From the NCBI GenBank assembly GCA_023105745.1, contig JALGQZ010000004.1:13195319-13259318 (forward strand): a stretch of DNA of 64,000 nt, read 5' to 3'. The position numbers and the translations under genes are program-made. The notes beneath the pieces were generated by a model. The model was not told where the DNA came from. It saw only the letters and a list, made by a program, of their open reading frames with translations, and did not search any database. Positions 33,897 to 44,653 of this stretch are shown piece after piece. The stretch is from Austropuccinia psidii. Its lineage: Eukaryota; Basidiomycota; Pucciniomycetes; Pucciniales; Sphaerophragmiaceae. Every line of letters starts with the position of its first letter. Position 1 is the first letter of the stretch.

Positions 33897-35539
33897 GGAT
33901 ATGAAACTTTGATTAAAGATCAAGTAATTTTCCTGTCCTCAAAATTTGTATAAGGTACAATATGATTAAAGATATTAATATTTAATATTTTTAAGAGAAA
34001 ACACACCAAATTTATTTTTTTTGAATTTGTAAGTATAAAGAAATAATATTTTAAATATTTATTGTTTTACCAACAATAAAAGTTTATCCAAAGATACTCT
34101 TCATGAGATATTCAAGGCTACAAAACAAATTTCTTCAAGGGCAATTTAAATTGGAATGAATTGAGAAAACAATTTCAGGAAATTAATATAATATAAAGAA
34201 TTTAAAGATAATATTGAAGAGTAAAAATGTCCAAAAGTGACAAGAGTGAATTTGGAAGCAAAGTGACAAAGTTAACAGTGATCAAAAATGCTTTAATTCA
34301 CTTATGGGGAATTTCAATGGTCAAAATGATTATAAGATTTACAAACAATGATTATGATGATATTTTCATCTGTTTAAAAGGTTAAATTTATTCAATAAAG
34401 GTGGTTTTAATGTTGTATTTATTGGTTTTACAGTTTTAAACAAATTATAAGAGGAAAAGATTCTACCATGAAGAGAAAAGTGGAGCAAAAAAGACATTCT
34501 TTTATACCCACCAATTTTCTTAATTCAAAATTAAAAATTACTCTTTTAAGTAGTTCAAAACACTCTGACACCATAAAAGTAACTCATGGAATCATTGAAA
34601 CCTGGTTTAGACTAAAAAAGGGCTGGTTTTAGAGATTTGTTTTGCTATTTGCAGCCATTTTAGACCCTTAAATCAGCCCTTGCTATAGTAATACCTGGCT
34701 TCAAGCCTTCAAAACACGTCATAAAGTGCTTAAGAGACTTTAAAGCCAGTTAAAACTGTTTTTACTAAGAGTTTTATAGCTTAAGGGTGGCTTTACCCTC
34801 TTGGAAAGAGTTAAACATTCATCAATTGAGTCACAGACCCTGTTGCTCAATTCCAGGCCAAAATTGATGAGCTTTTGAGTAAATTTGACAACCCATGCTG
34901 TGGTATTCCATACCTGTCTGGGCCAGCTTCAAGCACATTGAGGGTGAAAATTTCAAAATATCAAAACTTAAATGGTCAATTTAGGATATCTCAGCTCAAA
35001 GGACACTTTCAAAATCACATAAATAAAAAGTAACATGGATAGTATTGAACAAAGGAAGACTTTAGCAGTCAGTATAGAAATAACCTCAAGATTTTTATAA
35101 TTCAATAATTAAACATTGATTAAACTATATGGATATATACAGCATAGCTTACAAATAAGCTTCAAAAAAAACAAAAAAGTTTAGTTCAATACAGACAGAA
35201 ACTCAAAATTACATATATAAGGTAGAAATTTGGCATTACATTCACCCTAAAACCACCAAAAACATTAGATTACTAAGAATTACAGCCACCAAAATGATTT
35301 TATGTAATAAGATCAACTAAAAAAGTATTAATACACATCCATTGTATAAAAAAAATGGAATTGAATAAAACCTTAATTAACTTCATGCATAGAAAGCTCC
35401 ATATAGGCTTGAAAGAATTGCATCAATGGTCAATCATAATACAAACAAATGATTCAATAATTGTACTAAATCAACTCATATCCAAATTAACACCAAATAG
35501 ATTTTAAAAAAATATTACATAATCAAAAGAATGAAAAAT

Positions 35540-35980
35540 GGTGCAATTGACCAAATAAATGGTGCAATAATCAAGTCAAATGACACCATCCAACATAATA
35601 ATCACCAGCAAAAACACCTCAGATTACATAATCACTCAGGAAATGATGCAATTTACCAAACATATGGTGCAATATCTCTACCAAATGACACCATCTCCAA
35701 GTTAGCAACAGCTAAATTCCCTCAAGGCTGTGCATAATAATATTAAAGTTTAATTAATTAAAAATAAAGTTTTAAAATATGGTGCAATATACCAAACATA
35801 TGATGCAATATCTTGATCCAATGACACCATCTCAAAATTACTCACCAGCAAAATTAGCTCAAGGCTGTGCATAAACATCAAAAACGTTCAGAATGATGCA
35901 ATAATCCAAACATATGGTTCAATATCTTTATCAAATGACATCATTTCAAAAACACTCACCAGCTAAAATACCTCAAGGTA
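35540..35980 (+). repeat. Degenerate short repeats upstream of the TATA box in the solo LTR
   Basis: Four diverged units begin around 35557, 35663, 35799 and 35911. Each has ATGGTGCAAT(A) or a variant, then CAAATGACACCAT, then CAGC(A/T)AAA and CTCAAGG. ATGGTG and CACCAT are complementary, so each unit can fold into a stem. Position just upstream of the TATA box suggests U3 enhancer-type repeats; that role is inferred. Confidence 0.7.
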
Positions 35981-36026
35981 AAATATTTCTAAGTCCCCTG
36001 TTTTTGAGTGCCTCTATGGAAGGCCC

Positions 36027-36041
36027 AAAGAATATAAATAG
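36027..36041 (+). promoter_or_regulatory. TATA box of the solo LTR at 34899-36960
   Basis: TATAAATAGAGGGCC directly follows the repeat cluster. It is the best TATA match in this LTR and sets its probable orientation as plus. Confidence 0.55.
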
Positions 36042-37750
36042 AGGGCCTTTCTCCCTCATTTTCCCCCATTCTCATGGAAGTATTTCCCCAATAAATGGAA
36101 ATCTAGTCCTCACTCCAAAGGATCCATCTGTCCCTATTCTAGTAGGATAACTAGCAAAAAAAATTGTAAAGCGCAGTAGAAAAGCTCAGAAGCATATATT
36201 AGTAGTCAGAAATTATTCATAAAAGAAAACATTTACAGTATTAATGAAGCAGTTTAATGTTTAATAAATAGTATTATCATAATAAATATTAGTAGTAGTC
36301 GTAGAGAACTGCTCAAAGAAGTTATTATTATTAGATTTAATATTAATAGCTATCTTATCCTTGTCATTATTAAATCCTGAGTCCATTAAGGGATATATAT
36401 TCTTATGAATAAGTATTATTAGCTATGTTGGTCATAAGATCCCTTAAAAAAATAAATCAATAAATACAAAAACCCACCCTTCTATAATAAAAGAAAAATA
36501 TTATAGTGTCATCTCCATTATATTCTATATTTTATATTGCTAATTAACCTTATAATCAATAATTAACCTAAAAATATGAATAAACATATATAGTTTAGAA
36601 TATCATACATCTATATAATTATATATTATCAATACTTAAATTTATATTTAAATATTACCTTTCAACTATAAAATAGTGGTAGTAAGCCATTTTTCATATA
36701 TATAGTAATCATAAAGGTTATTTATATAATAATTGAGTAGGTCTGATAGAGACTTCTGAAAGTCTTCTCTAGTTGTAAAGCCACAATTTTAAATATTGAT
36801 TTGTAAGCTCTATAGGGAGATTATTTAGTAAATTCAGAGGGGCAGCTAATACACCTTAGCGCCCTTGGTTACAGGATCATTCAGCGATTCAAAACTGTTT
36901 ACCTGTGATTTCCCCCTCAAGGACTGCCTTATTCAATCCCACACTAAAAGGAGTTCCACAACGCCTGTCAGAAAGGAATTTGGGGGAGTCTGGCACCCTT
37001 GGAGCCAAGATTCCTTTCCCCCCAGAATTAATCTTTCCAATTTATTTTTTCATTAATTCCTCATCATGTATCATACTTTTACTTTAAAAATGTAATTCAA
37101 TTGACTTTTCAAAGTACAAAACTGTAATAATTGATACATCATATGTAAATAAAAGTATATTTATGTAATACATGTGCACATTTTTACATTTCAATTGAAA
37201 ATACTTCAATGCCTCATAACCTCTAAATTACACACCACACTTCAATTTTAACACAAAAATTAATGGTTGACACCACATGTGGTGTGAATTAAATTGAGGC
37301 TCTGAGTATTTTCAATTTTTATACATAAAATACTAAAATCTTAATTTAAGCTTATTTAGAGTTGAGTTACAGAAATTTTACCCAGAGGTGACCCCAACTT
37401 AGTTTTTATGAGGAATCAAATGGCAAAAGAATTTCAATAAGTTTATTTATTGAAAAATAATAATAATAATTCTTACTTATAATTTTTCCAAAAATATCTT
37501 AATTTTAATATTTTTGTTGAAAATTCATATTTATTCAATTTTTCAAGTAAAAAGGTGTTTTCACAATTTCAAATTTCAAAGTAAATTTATTTTTCAATTA
37601 TAAGGAAAGTTTTAATTATATATATAAATTTTATATTTGCATTTCAATTTTTGTTTTTTATAATATAAATAAATTTATTTTATTCATAATTATGTCATTT
37701 TTTATGCTTTGTAGTCTTTTGGGTATATAAAAATACCTCCAATTCTCCCA

Positions 37751-37766
37751 TTCCGTCCCCTTGAAA
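37751..37766 (-). other. Polypurine tract of element E (decayed)
   Basis: On the minus strand TTTCAAGGGGACGGAA abuts the decayed LTR start. It corresponds to TAGGGGGAGGGAA of element D, with pyrimidines introduced by mutation. Confidence 0.65.
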
Positions 37767-37879
37767 AAAGAATTCTACTTTTTAATATTGTAACTTATAG
37801 TGTGTCTACACCTTATGAGAGACTTGGTAGCTTCAGGTATGTCTTTTTTTTCCAACCATCAATCTTCACAAGCTGGGTC
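37767..37879 (-). pseudogene. Element E pol, extreme C-terminus (left of D)
   Basis: The last codons of E pol read DGWKKKDIPEATKSL on the minus strand, matching DEWLEKKDIPEAIKLL of element D. This is the end of the chromodomain-like tail. Element D splits it from the rest at 37879/47943. Confidence 0.8.
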
Positions 37880-39694
37880 TGTGAGCCTTAGATGTAATTT
37901 CATATACCCAAAACACCACAAATACAAAATTAACATATAAAGATAAATAAAATAAATTTCTTTGTATTATTAAAATTAAAATCAAAATATAAATATAAAG
38001 TTATATTCACAATTAAAAATTTGATTACAATTTAAAAATAAAATTACATTAAATTTTGAAATTGTAAAATTACATTTATACTTGAGAAAATTGAGTAAAA
38101 ATGAATTTTTAACAAAATTGTAAAAAAATAAATAAATTTGGAAAAAAGTTAAATAAAAATTATTATAAATTTTTATCCAATAAATAAACATATAAAGATT
38201 ATTTCACTATTGGATTCCTCATTAAAAATCAGGGGGGTCACCTCTGAGTGAAAATTTTGTAACTCAACTCTAAATAAGCTTAAATTAAGTTTTTAGTATT
38301 TTCTGTATGAAAATTGAAAATACTCAAAAACTTAATTTGATTCACATCAAATGTAGTGTTAATCACCAAAATTGGTGTTAAAATTGAGGAGTTGTGTATA
38401 TTTTAGAAGTTATGAGGAATTAAAGTATTTTCAATTGAATTCAATTGAAATGTCAAAATGTGTGTGTGTATTACATATGAGGTATCAATTATTACTGCAT
38501 TGAACTGTACAACTAAATTGAATTACACATGTAAATCATAAGTATAATACATGATGAGGAATTAAAGGAAAAATAAATTGGAAAGATTAAAATTGGGGGG
38601 GAAAAGGAACTCCAGTTCTGAGGGGGAGCTAGACCCCCAAAATCCATGATGACAGGCGTGTGTTTTCAAAATTCACACAAAAGCTCATCACTTTTGGCCT
38701 GGAATTGAGTTACAGGGTCTTTGAACTCAATTAATGATGAGGTTTTGATACCAACTGGGGTAGTTTTAGCTGTTTCCAAGAGGGTAAAGCTACCCTTAAG
38801 ATGAAAAAAACATAGTAAAAGCAGTTTGAACTGGTTTTTACATCTCCTACACACATTCTGACGTGTTTTGAAGTCTCTAGACCAGGTATTGCTATAGAAA
38901 TGGCTGATTTAAGGGTCTAAAATGGCTAAAAATGGCTAAAAATGGCTTAAACCAGCCCTTTTTTGGTCTAAACCAGGGTTCAATGATGCCATCATTGGCT
39001 ATTCTATTGTCAGACTGTTTTTCACGACTGACAAGAGTAAATTTTACTTTTGGAGTAAGAAAATTGATGGCTATAAAAGAATGTCTTCTTTGCCCCACTT
39101 TTCTCTTCATGTTAGAATCTTTTCCCTTTATAATTAGTTTAAACATTGTTAAACCAATCAATAAAAGCTTCCAACCACCTTTCTTAAATCATTTTAAACC
39201 TTTTAAATACCTGAAAAAATAATTATAATCATTGTTTGTAACTTTTATAATCAATTTTACCCCTGAACCACCCCAAAAGTGAATTAAAGCATCTTTCATC
39301 ACTGTAATCTTTGTCACTTTGTTTCCAAATTCACTCTGGTCACTTTTGGGCGTGTTTTCTCTTTAATATTCTTTTTAAAGACTTTTTTCTTTAATTAATT
39401 GCTTGCAGTTCTTTGCTAAATTAATTCCAATTGAAATTGCTCTTGAAGAAATTTCTTTTGTAGCCTTAAATATCTCTTCTATAGTATTTTTGGGTAAATT
39501 TTGATTGTTGGTAAAACAATAAATTTTTATAATATTATTGTTTTATACTAATAAAGTTATAAACAATAAAATTGGCGTGGTTTCTCTTAAAAATAATATT
39601 TCTTCCTATTTTTAATTGATTTTTACCTTGTACAAATTTTGAGCACAGGAAAAGTACTTGATTTTTAATCAAAGTTTCATATCCACACCTTACA
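37880..39694 (+). repeat. 5' LTR of element D
   Basis: 1,815 bp, TGTGAGCCTTAGATG to CCACACCTTACA. It holds a TATA box (39072), and a run of three TGGCTAAAAA-type units near 38925-38955 where the right LTR has two. Differences from the right LTR are frequent in the first 150 bases and fewer later, so D is older than N. ORF-like stretches inside on both strands are LTR sequence. Confidence 0.95.
39072..39079 (+). promoter_or_regulatory. TATA box of D 5' LTR
   Basis: TATAAAAG within GATGGCTATAAAAGAATG. The same position in the right LTR reads TATAAAA (47316-47322), and the reverse complement is kept in most other LTRs of the family. Transcription would start a short way downstream; the start is not defined here. 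Confidence 0.6.
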
Positions 39695-39712
39695 TTTGGG
39701 GGCCCAGCCGTG
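39695..39712 (+). other. Primer-binding region of element D
   Basis: TTTGGGGGCCCAGCCGTG follows the LTR directly. The block is shared with the differently built families A/C and N, which argues for a common primer. The tRNA is not identified. The following 200 bases (39713-39917) are AT-rich leader ending in a pyrimidine tract TTAATTTTAG. Confidence 0.7.
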
Positions 39713-39917
39713 ATATTTTACCTTTGACATATTTTTTTACTCTTTTTAAATCTTTTTTCTTATATTGAAAAATTTAAAAACATATAAAAAATACTTATAA
39801 TTCAAAAAATCAACATGAAAAAAATTTGTATAATATTCTAAGTGCGGCTTGTATTTTAATCTCTTTTTTGAAATATCCTTTTTTTACTTAATGAATTGGT
39901 TTTTTCATTAATTTTAG

Positions 39918-40883
39918 TGTCTGAAAAAGTGGTAAGACAAGAAAACATTGAAACAGCTTCAACAGTAACCAGCATTATTCCTTCTAGTACTGTTAATTCT
40001 GATCATAATAGTACTATTATTGTGACTCAGAATATTCAACCAGAGCCAATTTATTCTGAATTAGTCAACTTGGAAATAAGTAATACTCTTCAGAACGTCA
40101 AAGATTTGGCAAATAGTAAGTTTTTTGACGTAAAATCACTATTTTAAGCCTTTTTAACCATAATTATGCCTACAACCAGATCAGGAGCCATCTATAACCC
40201 CTCAAGCAGCTCCTAGAAAGGTAATAGACGTGATTATGGCAGAGGCCAATCAGGTACAGAAGGAAAAGGGTCAGTTTATGACTTCCAAACAACTAAAATG
40301 GGTCATTCTGAAGGTGATAATACCATTTTACCTTCAAAAAGAGCTGACAACGCCACAACAAGCCTCAGTGGACATATACAAAGCCAGCCACAGTGCATAC
40401 AACAATGCACTTCAGTTCAAGGAGTACCAGATCCTTGCAGACCTGTGGAAGAATTGCATGAATTCTTACCTGACTGTGAGAAAATTCCTGGGCCATCTCA
40501 ATACTTTCAAATTGCTCAATGGATGGCATCCATTGATGGAGAAGAAAAACATGATTCTTTTGACACTAGAATGGAGGAAAAACAACCCTCCACCACCCAA
40601 ACCAGTGCCAAAAACAGCCCCAGTGGCCAGCAGCTGCAATTTCAACGTGAAAAAGCAGCCAAAAACTCCAAAGAAGGGCAAAGGGAAGGCACCAGCCCCA
40701 AAACCTTACAGCCAGGGCTACAGAATCCCAAAGATTCAACTGGATGCCATGGAAAATGTATCTCAGATGGCCAGAACCATGATGGAATTACAAAAGAAGG
40801 AGGAAGCCAGATTAGAATATCAAAAATTATTTCTGATACTTTTGATTGTATTCCAGAGTTGTATAAAGCTATTTCTGACGTAA
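39918..40883 (+). CDS. Element D spliced accessory ORF (exons 39918-40115 and 40180-40883), overlapping gag in another frame
   Basis: Exon 1 follows a TTAATTTTAG acceptor and is open from TG-TCT-GAA to A at 40115 (VRQENIETASTVTSIIPSS). GTAAGT at 40116 is a strong 5' splice site; TTTTTAACC near 40151-40159 could be the branch site; CCTACAACCAG at 40179 is the 3' site. The intron is 64 nt. Joined, reading continues as NQEPSITPQAAPRKVIDV to a stop at 40883, about 300 codons without a stop. The product has a central helical-looking part, a Pro-rich stretch NPPPPKPVPKTAPV, a basic NLS-like part KTPKKGKGKAP and a Glu/Lys-rich C-terminus. No ATG is in exon 1; an upstream exon ending in A would make ATG-TCT. 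No family recognised. It overlaps gag from 40180 on. Confidence 0.6.
40116..40179 (+). other. Intron containing the gag start codon of element D
   Basis: 64 nt with GTAAGT at the 5' end and CAG at the 3' end. The gag ATG (40166) lies inside it, 14 bases before the 3' end. Splicing therefore removes the gag start. A second CAG lies five bases downstream (CAGATCAG), and its use would give the gag frame instead. Matching introns of 63-65 nt are at 5460-5522, 11647-11711, 28258-28321 and 58796-58858. Confidence 0.65.
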
Positions 40884-42319
40884 AAAGTCATCTTTCTGAT
40901 AAAAATACATCAATTTGTGACAATCTTAAAACAAATAACTTGAGTCTGAGCCAAATAAATGATACACTTAAATTCTTTGAAAGAGTTTTAAGAACAATCA
41001 AAACTTCCAATAATGATATTTCTTTTGGCATTAAGATAAATGAACAATCTTCCATTATTAAAGAATTGACAGACAAATATTCTAAATTCAATATTGATGA
41101 CATAATTGAAACAAGAATAAAACAAGCCATAAGAACTATCAAAGAAGATAATAAAAAAGCTCTTGATGATATTTCAAAATAATTTGCTGAAGTAAAGACA
41201 AATACAGTTGCCCTGAAAAAGCATTTTGATACCTCAAGAGAGGAAATATCAAAATTAACAATAAAGTTAAATGAAGTTATATCTGATAATACTAAACAAA
41301 CAGAATTGTGGAATGAGATAACATATAAAGAGGATGATCATAAAAAGAATGTCATAAACTCTGTACAAAACTTGCAACATGAATTAAGAAATTCACAAAG
41401 GTGTAACAACAGTAAAATGAATAATATTGAACAACTGCTAAACACTTTACCAAGAATGTCTACACCTCTGAATCAAAACAAAGATGCAAGAATTTCCAAT
41501 CAACAAGTATTGGATATTGAAAATTCACAGTTAAAAAATGAATTTTCTACTTCTTTTCATAACTTAAAACCATCAATGGGCCAAGAACTCTTGAAAGAAG
41601 TTCCAAAACTTAAAGAATGGCCTCACTTCAGTGGTGAAGGAGAGTATGACCCTATGGAATTCATTAGAGGTATTGACGTGATCAAAGAGGATTTTGAATT
41701 ACCAGACATATTGGTAACAGCCAGATTTAACACCTTGTTTACCAAATCAGCTCACAGATGGTACATCAAAATAAGACAAGCACATGGATACCAGAGTTGG
41801 ACTTGGTGGAAAACCCAAATCATTAACAAATGGGCAAATGATGCTTGGAGGTTTAAAGTTGAAACAGCCTTTGAATCTGCCAAATTTAATGCTGATAAAG
41901 ACAAAGCTTTACCATGGTTTTGCCAACAAAAAGACAGATTAACAGAATTATATCCTGACATGTCAGAATTTATGATCCATAGAAAAATTCTGAGACAATG
42001 TGGGGGTGACTTAGAGCATGCTATCAAAAGCAGGACTACTGAACAATCTTCAGCGGAGGATATTATCAATATATTAGAAGAAGTAACCACCAGAACCAAA
42101 ATAGGTTCTAGTAGGGTGAATCTCAAAACAAGGTTTAATACACCTTGGAAAAATTCTGTGGACAAAAACCCCAAAGAAAATTCTAATAATGTTAAGTATA
42201 AATCTGCATATACAGTCAGAAAGTGCCATATTTGCCAAAGCACCACCCATTTAGCCAATACATGTCCAAAGAAGGGAAAAATCAATGAAATTGATATTGA
42301 GAAGGAACCTGATGTTTAA
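40166..42319 (+). pseudogene. Element D gag
   Basis: I place the start at ATG 40166 (MPTTRSGAIYNPSSS), the counterpart of MVHTRNG in A and C. The frame has TAG at 40214, then is open 40217-41182, has TAA at 41180, and runs on to TAA at 42317. The N-terminal half is Ser/Gln/Lys-rich; 40900-41560 is coiled-coil-like. The capsid domain is at about 41610-42110 (LKEWPHFSGEGEYDPMEF, WTWWKTQIINKWANDAWRF). The zinc knuckle CHICQSTTHLANTC (C-X2-C-X4-H-X4-C) is at about 42225-42268. Gag forms the particle. The stops are simple substitutions. Confidence 0.88.
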
Positions 42320-43000
42320 AAAGATGACATAATTGAAGACAATTCAGATGATAAGTCATCAATATTTTCTGAATCTTTAAAAGGTATAGAAAATATCAAT
42401 GCCACTTTTGACATCATGGAATCTTATTCCCACTTGCCACAATAGAGCAATGGTCAACTTGATTTATCAAAAGTTCAAGATGAACAACTTATGAAAACAA
42501 AACCAAACAGGGGGAAAGGTTATACAGCTGGTAACTCCTGTATAACAGAAGTGGTGATTGACAACAAGCCCACCAAACTTTGGCTTGACCCAGGAGCCTT
42601 CTGCTCTTGTGTTGGAAAATCTTTTCTCAAGACTTTTGTACCAAATTTTGAATACCAATTGTTACCAATTGATGGTATAAAATTCAACAGTGCAAGTAAT
42701 CCAATGAAAGCATTGGGAATTTTTGAAACCAATGTCATATTCTCACACATAAATGGGAATTTAAGACTCACAGCTGAATTTTTTTTTTTATGGAAAATTG
42801 CTCTAGTACCCATTTTATATTGGGAAATGACTATTTGATCATGTATGGAATAGATTTACATAACAACAAAGACAGATACTTAACTATTGGAGACAATAAG
42901 CGTCATAAATTTGCCTTTTTACCATTTAAAATACAAATTACCGTAAATAAAGGATCACGAGTCAACTTACAATTGGAGAAATTCAAATATGAACATTGAA
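42320..43000 (+). pseudogene. Element D protease
   Basis: It continues the gag frame through TAG near 42444 to KPNRGKGYTAGNSCITEV. The active-site triad is DPG (LWLDPGAFCSCVGKSFL, near 42575-42625), not the usual DTG/DSG. A second conserved block HFILGNDYLIMYGIDLH is near 42808-42860. An extra T in the run at 42781-42790 moves the frame by one. Family role: cleaves Gag-Pol in the particle. The Pro is not an obvious decay product, since B reads EPQ here; E reads DAG. Confidence 0.82.
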
Positions 43001-44652
43001 ATGAGGCTGAAATAAGCCTTTATCTGACTGATAAACAAGAAAATGAACTTTCTTCCCTTTTGTATGACCACAGAGGAGAATTTGCTTCAGACAAAGAATC
43101 TCTAGGAGCAATTATTAGTCATGAAGCTGATTTCATTCTTAATATTGAAAGACCTTATCCACCACTCTTGAGAAGAGTTGCATACCCAGCAAGTCCCAAG
43201 TCAAGAGAATCTCTGGAAACTCATATCAAAGAACTTCTAGACCTTGTTGTAATAAGAAACGTTGGCCATAAGAAGAAGTAGAAATAACTACACCAATCAT
43301 AGTGGCATGGCATTATGGAAAATCTACAATGGTTGGGGACTTTAGAGCTCTGAACACGTACACTGTTCCAGACAGATACCCAATACCAAAAATCCAAATT
43401 TCCCTTACTCAAATATCTCAAGCAGTGTATATAGCCACTATGAACGCCCTTAAAGGATTCCATCAAAATTTGGTGACACCAAGAGCAAGAAAATACTTGA
43501 GAATTATTGTTCATCGTGGAGTGTATGAATACTTGAGGATGCCCTTTGGTATCAAAAAGGCACCTTCAAACTTCCAAAGAATGATGAGTGAAATCTTCCC
43601 TGAAGAACTCTCAGAGGGATGGTTAATCCTTTACATTGATGACATTATTGTCTGTTCCAAGACTTGGGAGGAACACATGTACAGATTTTCCAGAGTTTTG
43701 ACAAAAATTCAATCAGTAAACATGAAAATCTCCTTGAAGAAATGCAATTTTGGATTTAAGGAACTTAAAGCACTGGGACATGTTGTATCTGGTTTGTCCC
43801 TTGGAATTGACAAAAACAAAGATGCAGCAGTATTGCTAAAACCCATGCCTAAGAACAAAAAGGAAATTCAGTCATTCATAGGTTTTGCAGGATGTTACAG
43901 GCAACACATTAAAGATTTTGCATCCATAGCATGACCACTTTAGAAATTGTGTGACAAAGACACAGTATTCGAAATGACTGTTGACAGAGTCAAAGCTTTT
44001 GAGTCTCTAAGAGAAGCCTTGACCACTGCTCCACTCTTACTGATGCCAGACTTTGAATTTCCTTTCAAATTGTATATTGATGCATCAGGGGATGGGCTGG
44101 GTGCTGCACTTCACCAAGTTCAGATAATAAATGATAAGCCTATAGAAGGACCCATATGTTTCATATCCAGGAAAATCAAACCAACTGAAGCCAGATATGG
44201 AGCAAGTCAAATGGAATGTCTATGTCTTTTCTGGGCCTTGGAAAAATCAAACTACTTCTTGGAGGGATGTGTTTCTGAGGTGATAACAGATTGTACAGCT
44301 GTCAAATCACTTTTCAACATGAAAACACTCAACAGACATATGCTCAGATGGCAAATAGCCCTACAAGAATACAGAGGCAATATGACTATTTTTCATAAGG
44401 ATGGGAATATTCATAAGAATGCAAATGGACTAAGCAGATGGCCATTACCAAATAATATTGATAATCCTTCTTATGTGACAGAAGAAGCTTCACCACAAAT
44501 CCCAATAGAAGGAATAAGTATTACAGACTTGAACACCACCTTCTTTGAAGAAGTCAGAAATAGTTACACTCAAGATAAGAATTGTAGCATCTTATGCCAA
44601 GTATTTAACAAAGACTGTAAAGACAACTCTCTAATACATGCCTTGGATGAAG
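43001..44652 (+). pseudogene. Element D reverse transcriptase and RNase H
   Basis: RT starts with PYPPLLRRVAYPASPKSRE (43150-43210), loses one base near 43273, and continues in another frame: WHYGKSTMVGDFRALNTYTV, PFGIKKAPSNFQRMM and the active site YIDD at 43632-43643. FIGFAGCYRQHIKDF ends RT near 43920. Two stops (TGA 43933, TAG 43939) precede RNase H, with [16 protein letters not shown] near 44070-44117 and [14 protein letters not shown]. The frame ends at 44702 after a 1-base loss near 44660. All catalytic residues that I can see are kept. Makes cDNA and removes template RNA. Confidence 0.9.
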
Positions 44653-44653
44653 T

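Larger units (their letters stand above)
34899..36960 (+). repeat. Solo LTR of an unrelated family inside E's LTR
   Basis: The 2,062-bp insertion has ends TGTGGTATTCC and GGAGTTCCACA, an inverted repeat with TG/CA termini. Flanks ATGC (34895-34898) and ACGC (36961-36964) fit a 4-bp duplication with one C-to-T change; comparison with the solo LTR at 51962-53797 shows the uninterrupted target. ATATAAATAGAGGGCC at about 36026-36041 is a good TATA box. No gag or pol is present, so it is a solo LTR (or an LTR-like non-coding element). Strand is inferred from the TATA box. Small ORFs inside are unsupported. Confidence 0.7.
33897..37750 (-). repeat. 3' LTR of element E (interrupted)
   Basis: Plus-strand start TGTAAGGTGTGGATATG; the outer end is near AATTCTCCCA at 37750, a decayed GGCTCACA. 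It is interrupted by the solo LTR at 34899-36960. Without that insertion it is about 1.79 kb, like the other LTRs of the B/D/E family. An antisense frame starting MKRKVEQKRHSFIPTNF (near 34470-34640) is still open here. Confidence 0.82.

Noticed and set aside
35540..35980. CRISPR-like repeat-spacer array
   Set aside because: Units are diverged, unevenly spaced and sit in a eukaryotic LTR; not a CRISPR array.
37982..38191. Minus-strand ORF rich in Phe, Tyr and Asn, repeated at 46216-46425 and 53486-53695
   Set aside because: Occurs only at the same place in copies of one LTR and reflects AT-rich sequence; no protein-like pattern.
40230..40883. This frame as a free-standing gene starting at 40230
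   Set aside because: The frame is open upstream to the splice acceptor and has no good start there; I describe it as exon 2 of a spliced ORF.
41752..42285. Antisense ORF of 177 codons within D gag
   Set aside because: Mirror of the well-supported capsid and zinc-knuckle coding region on the plus strand.
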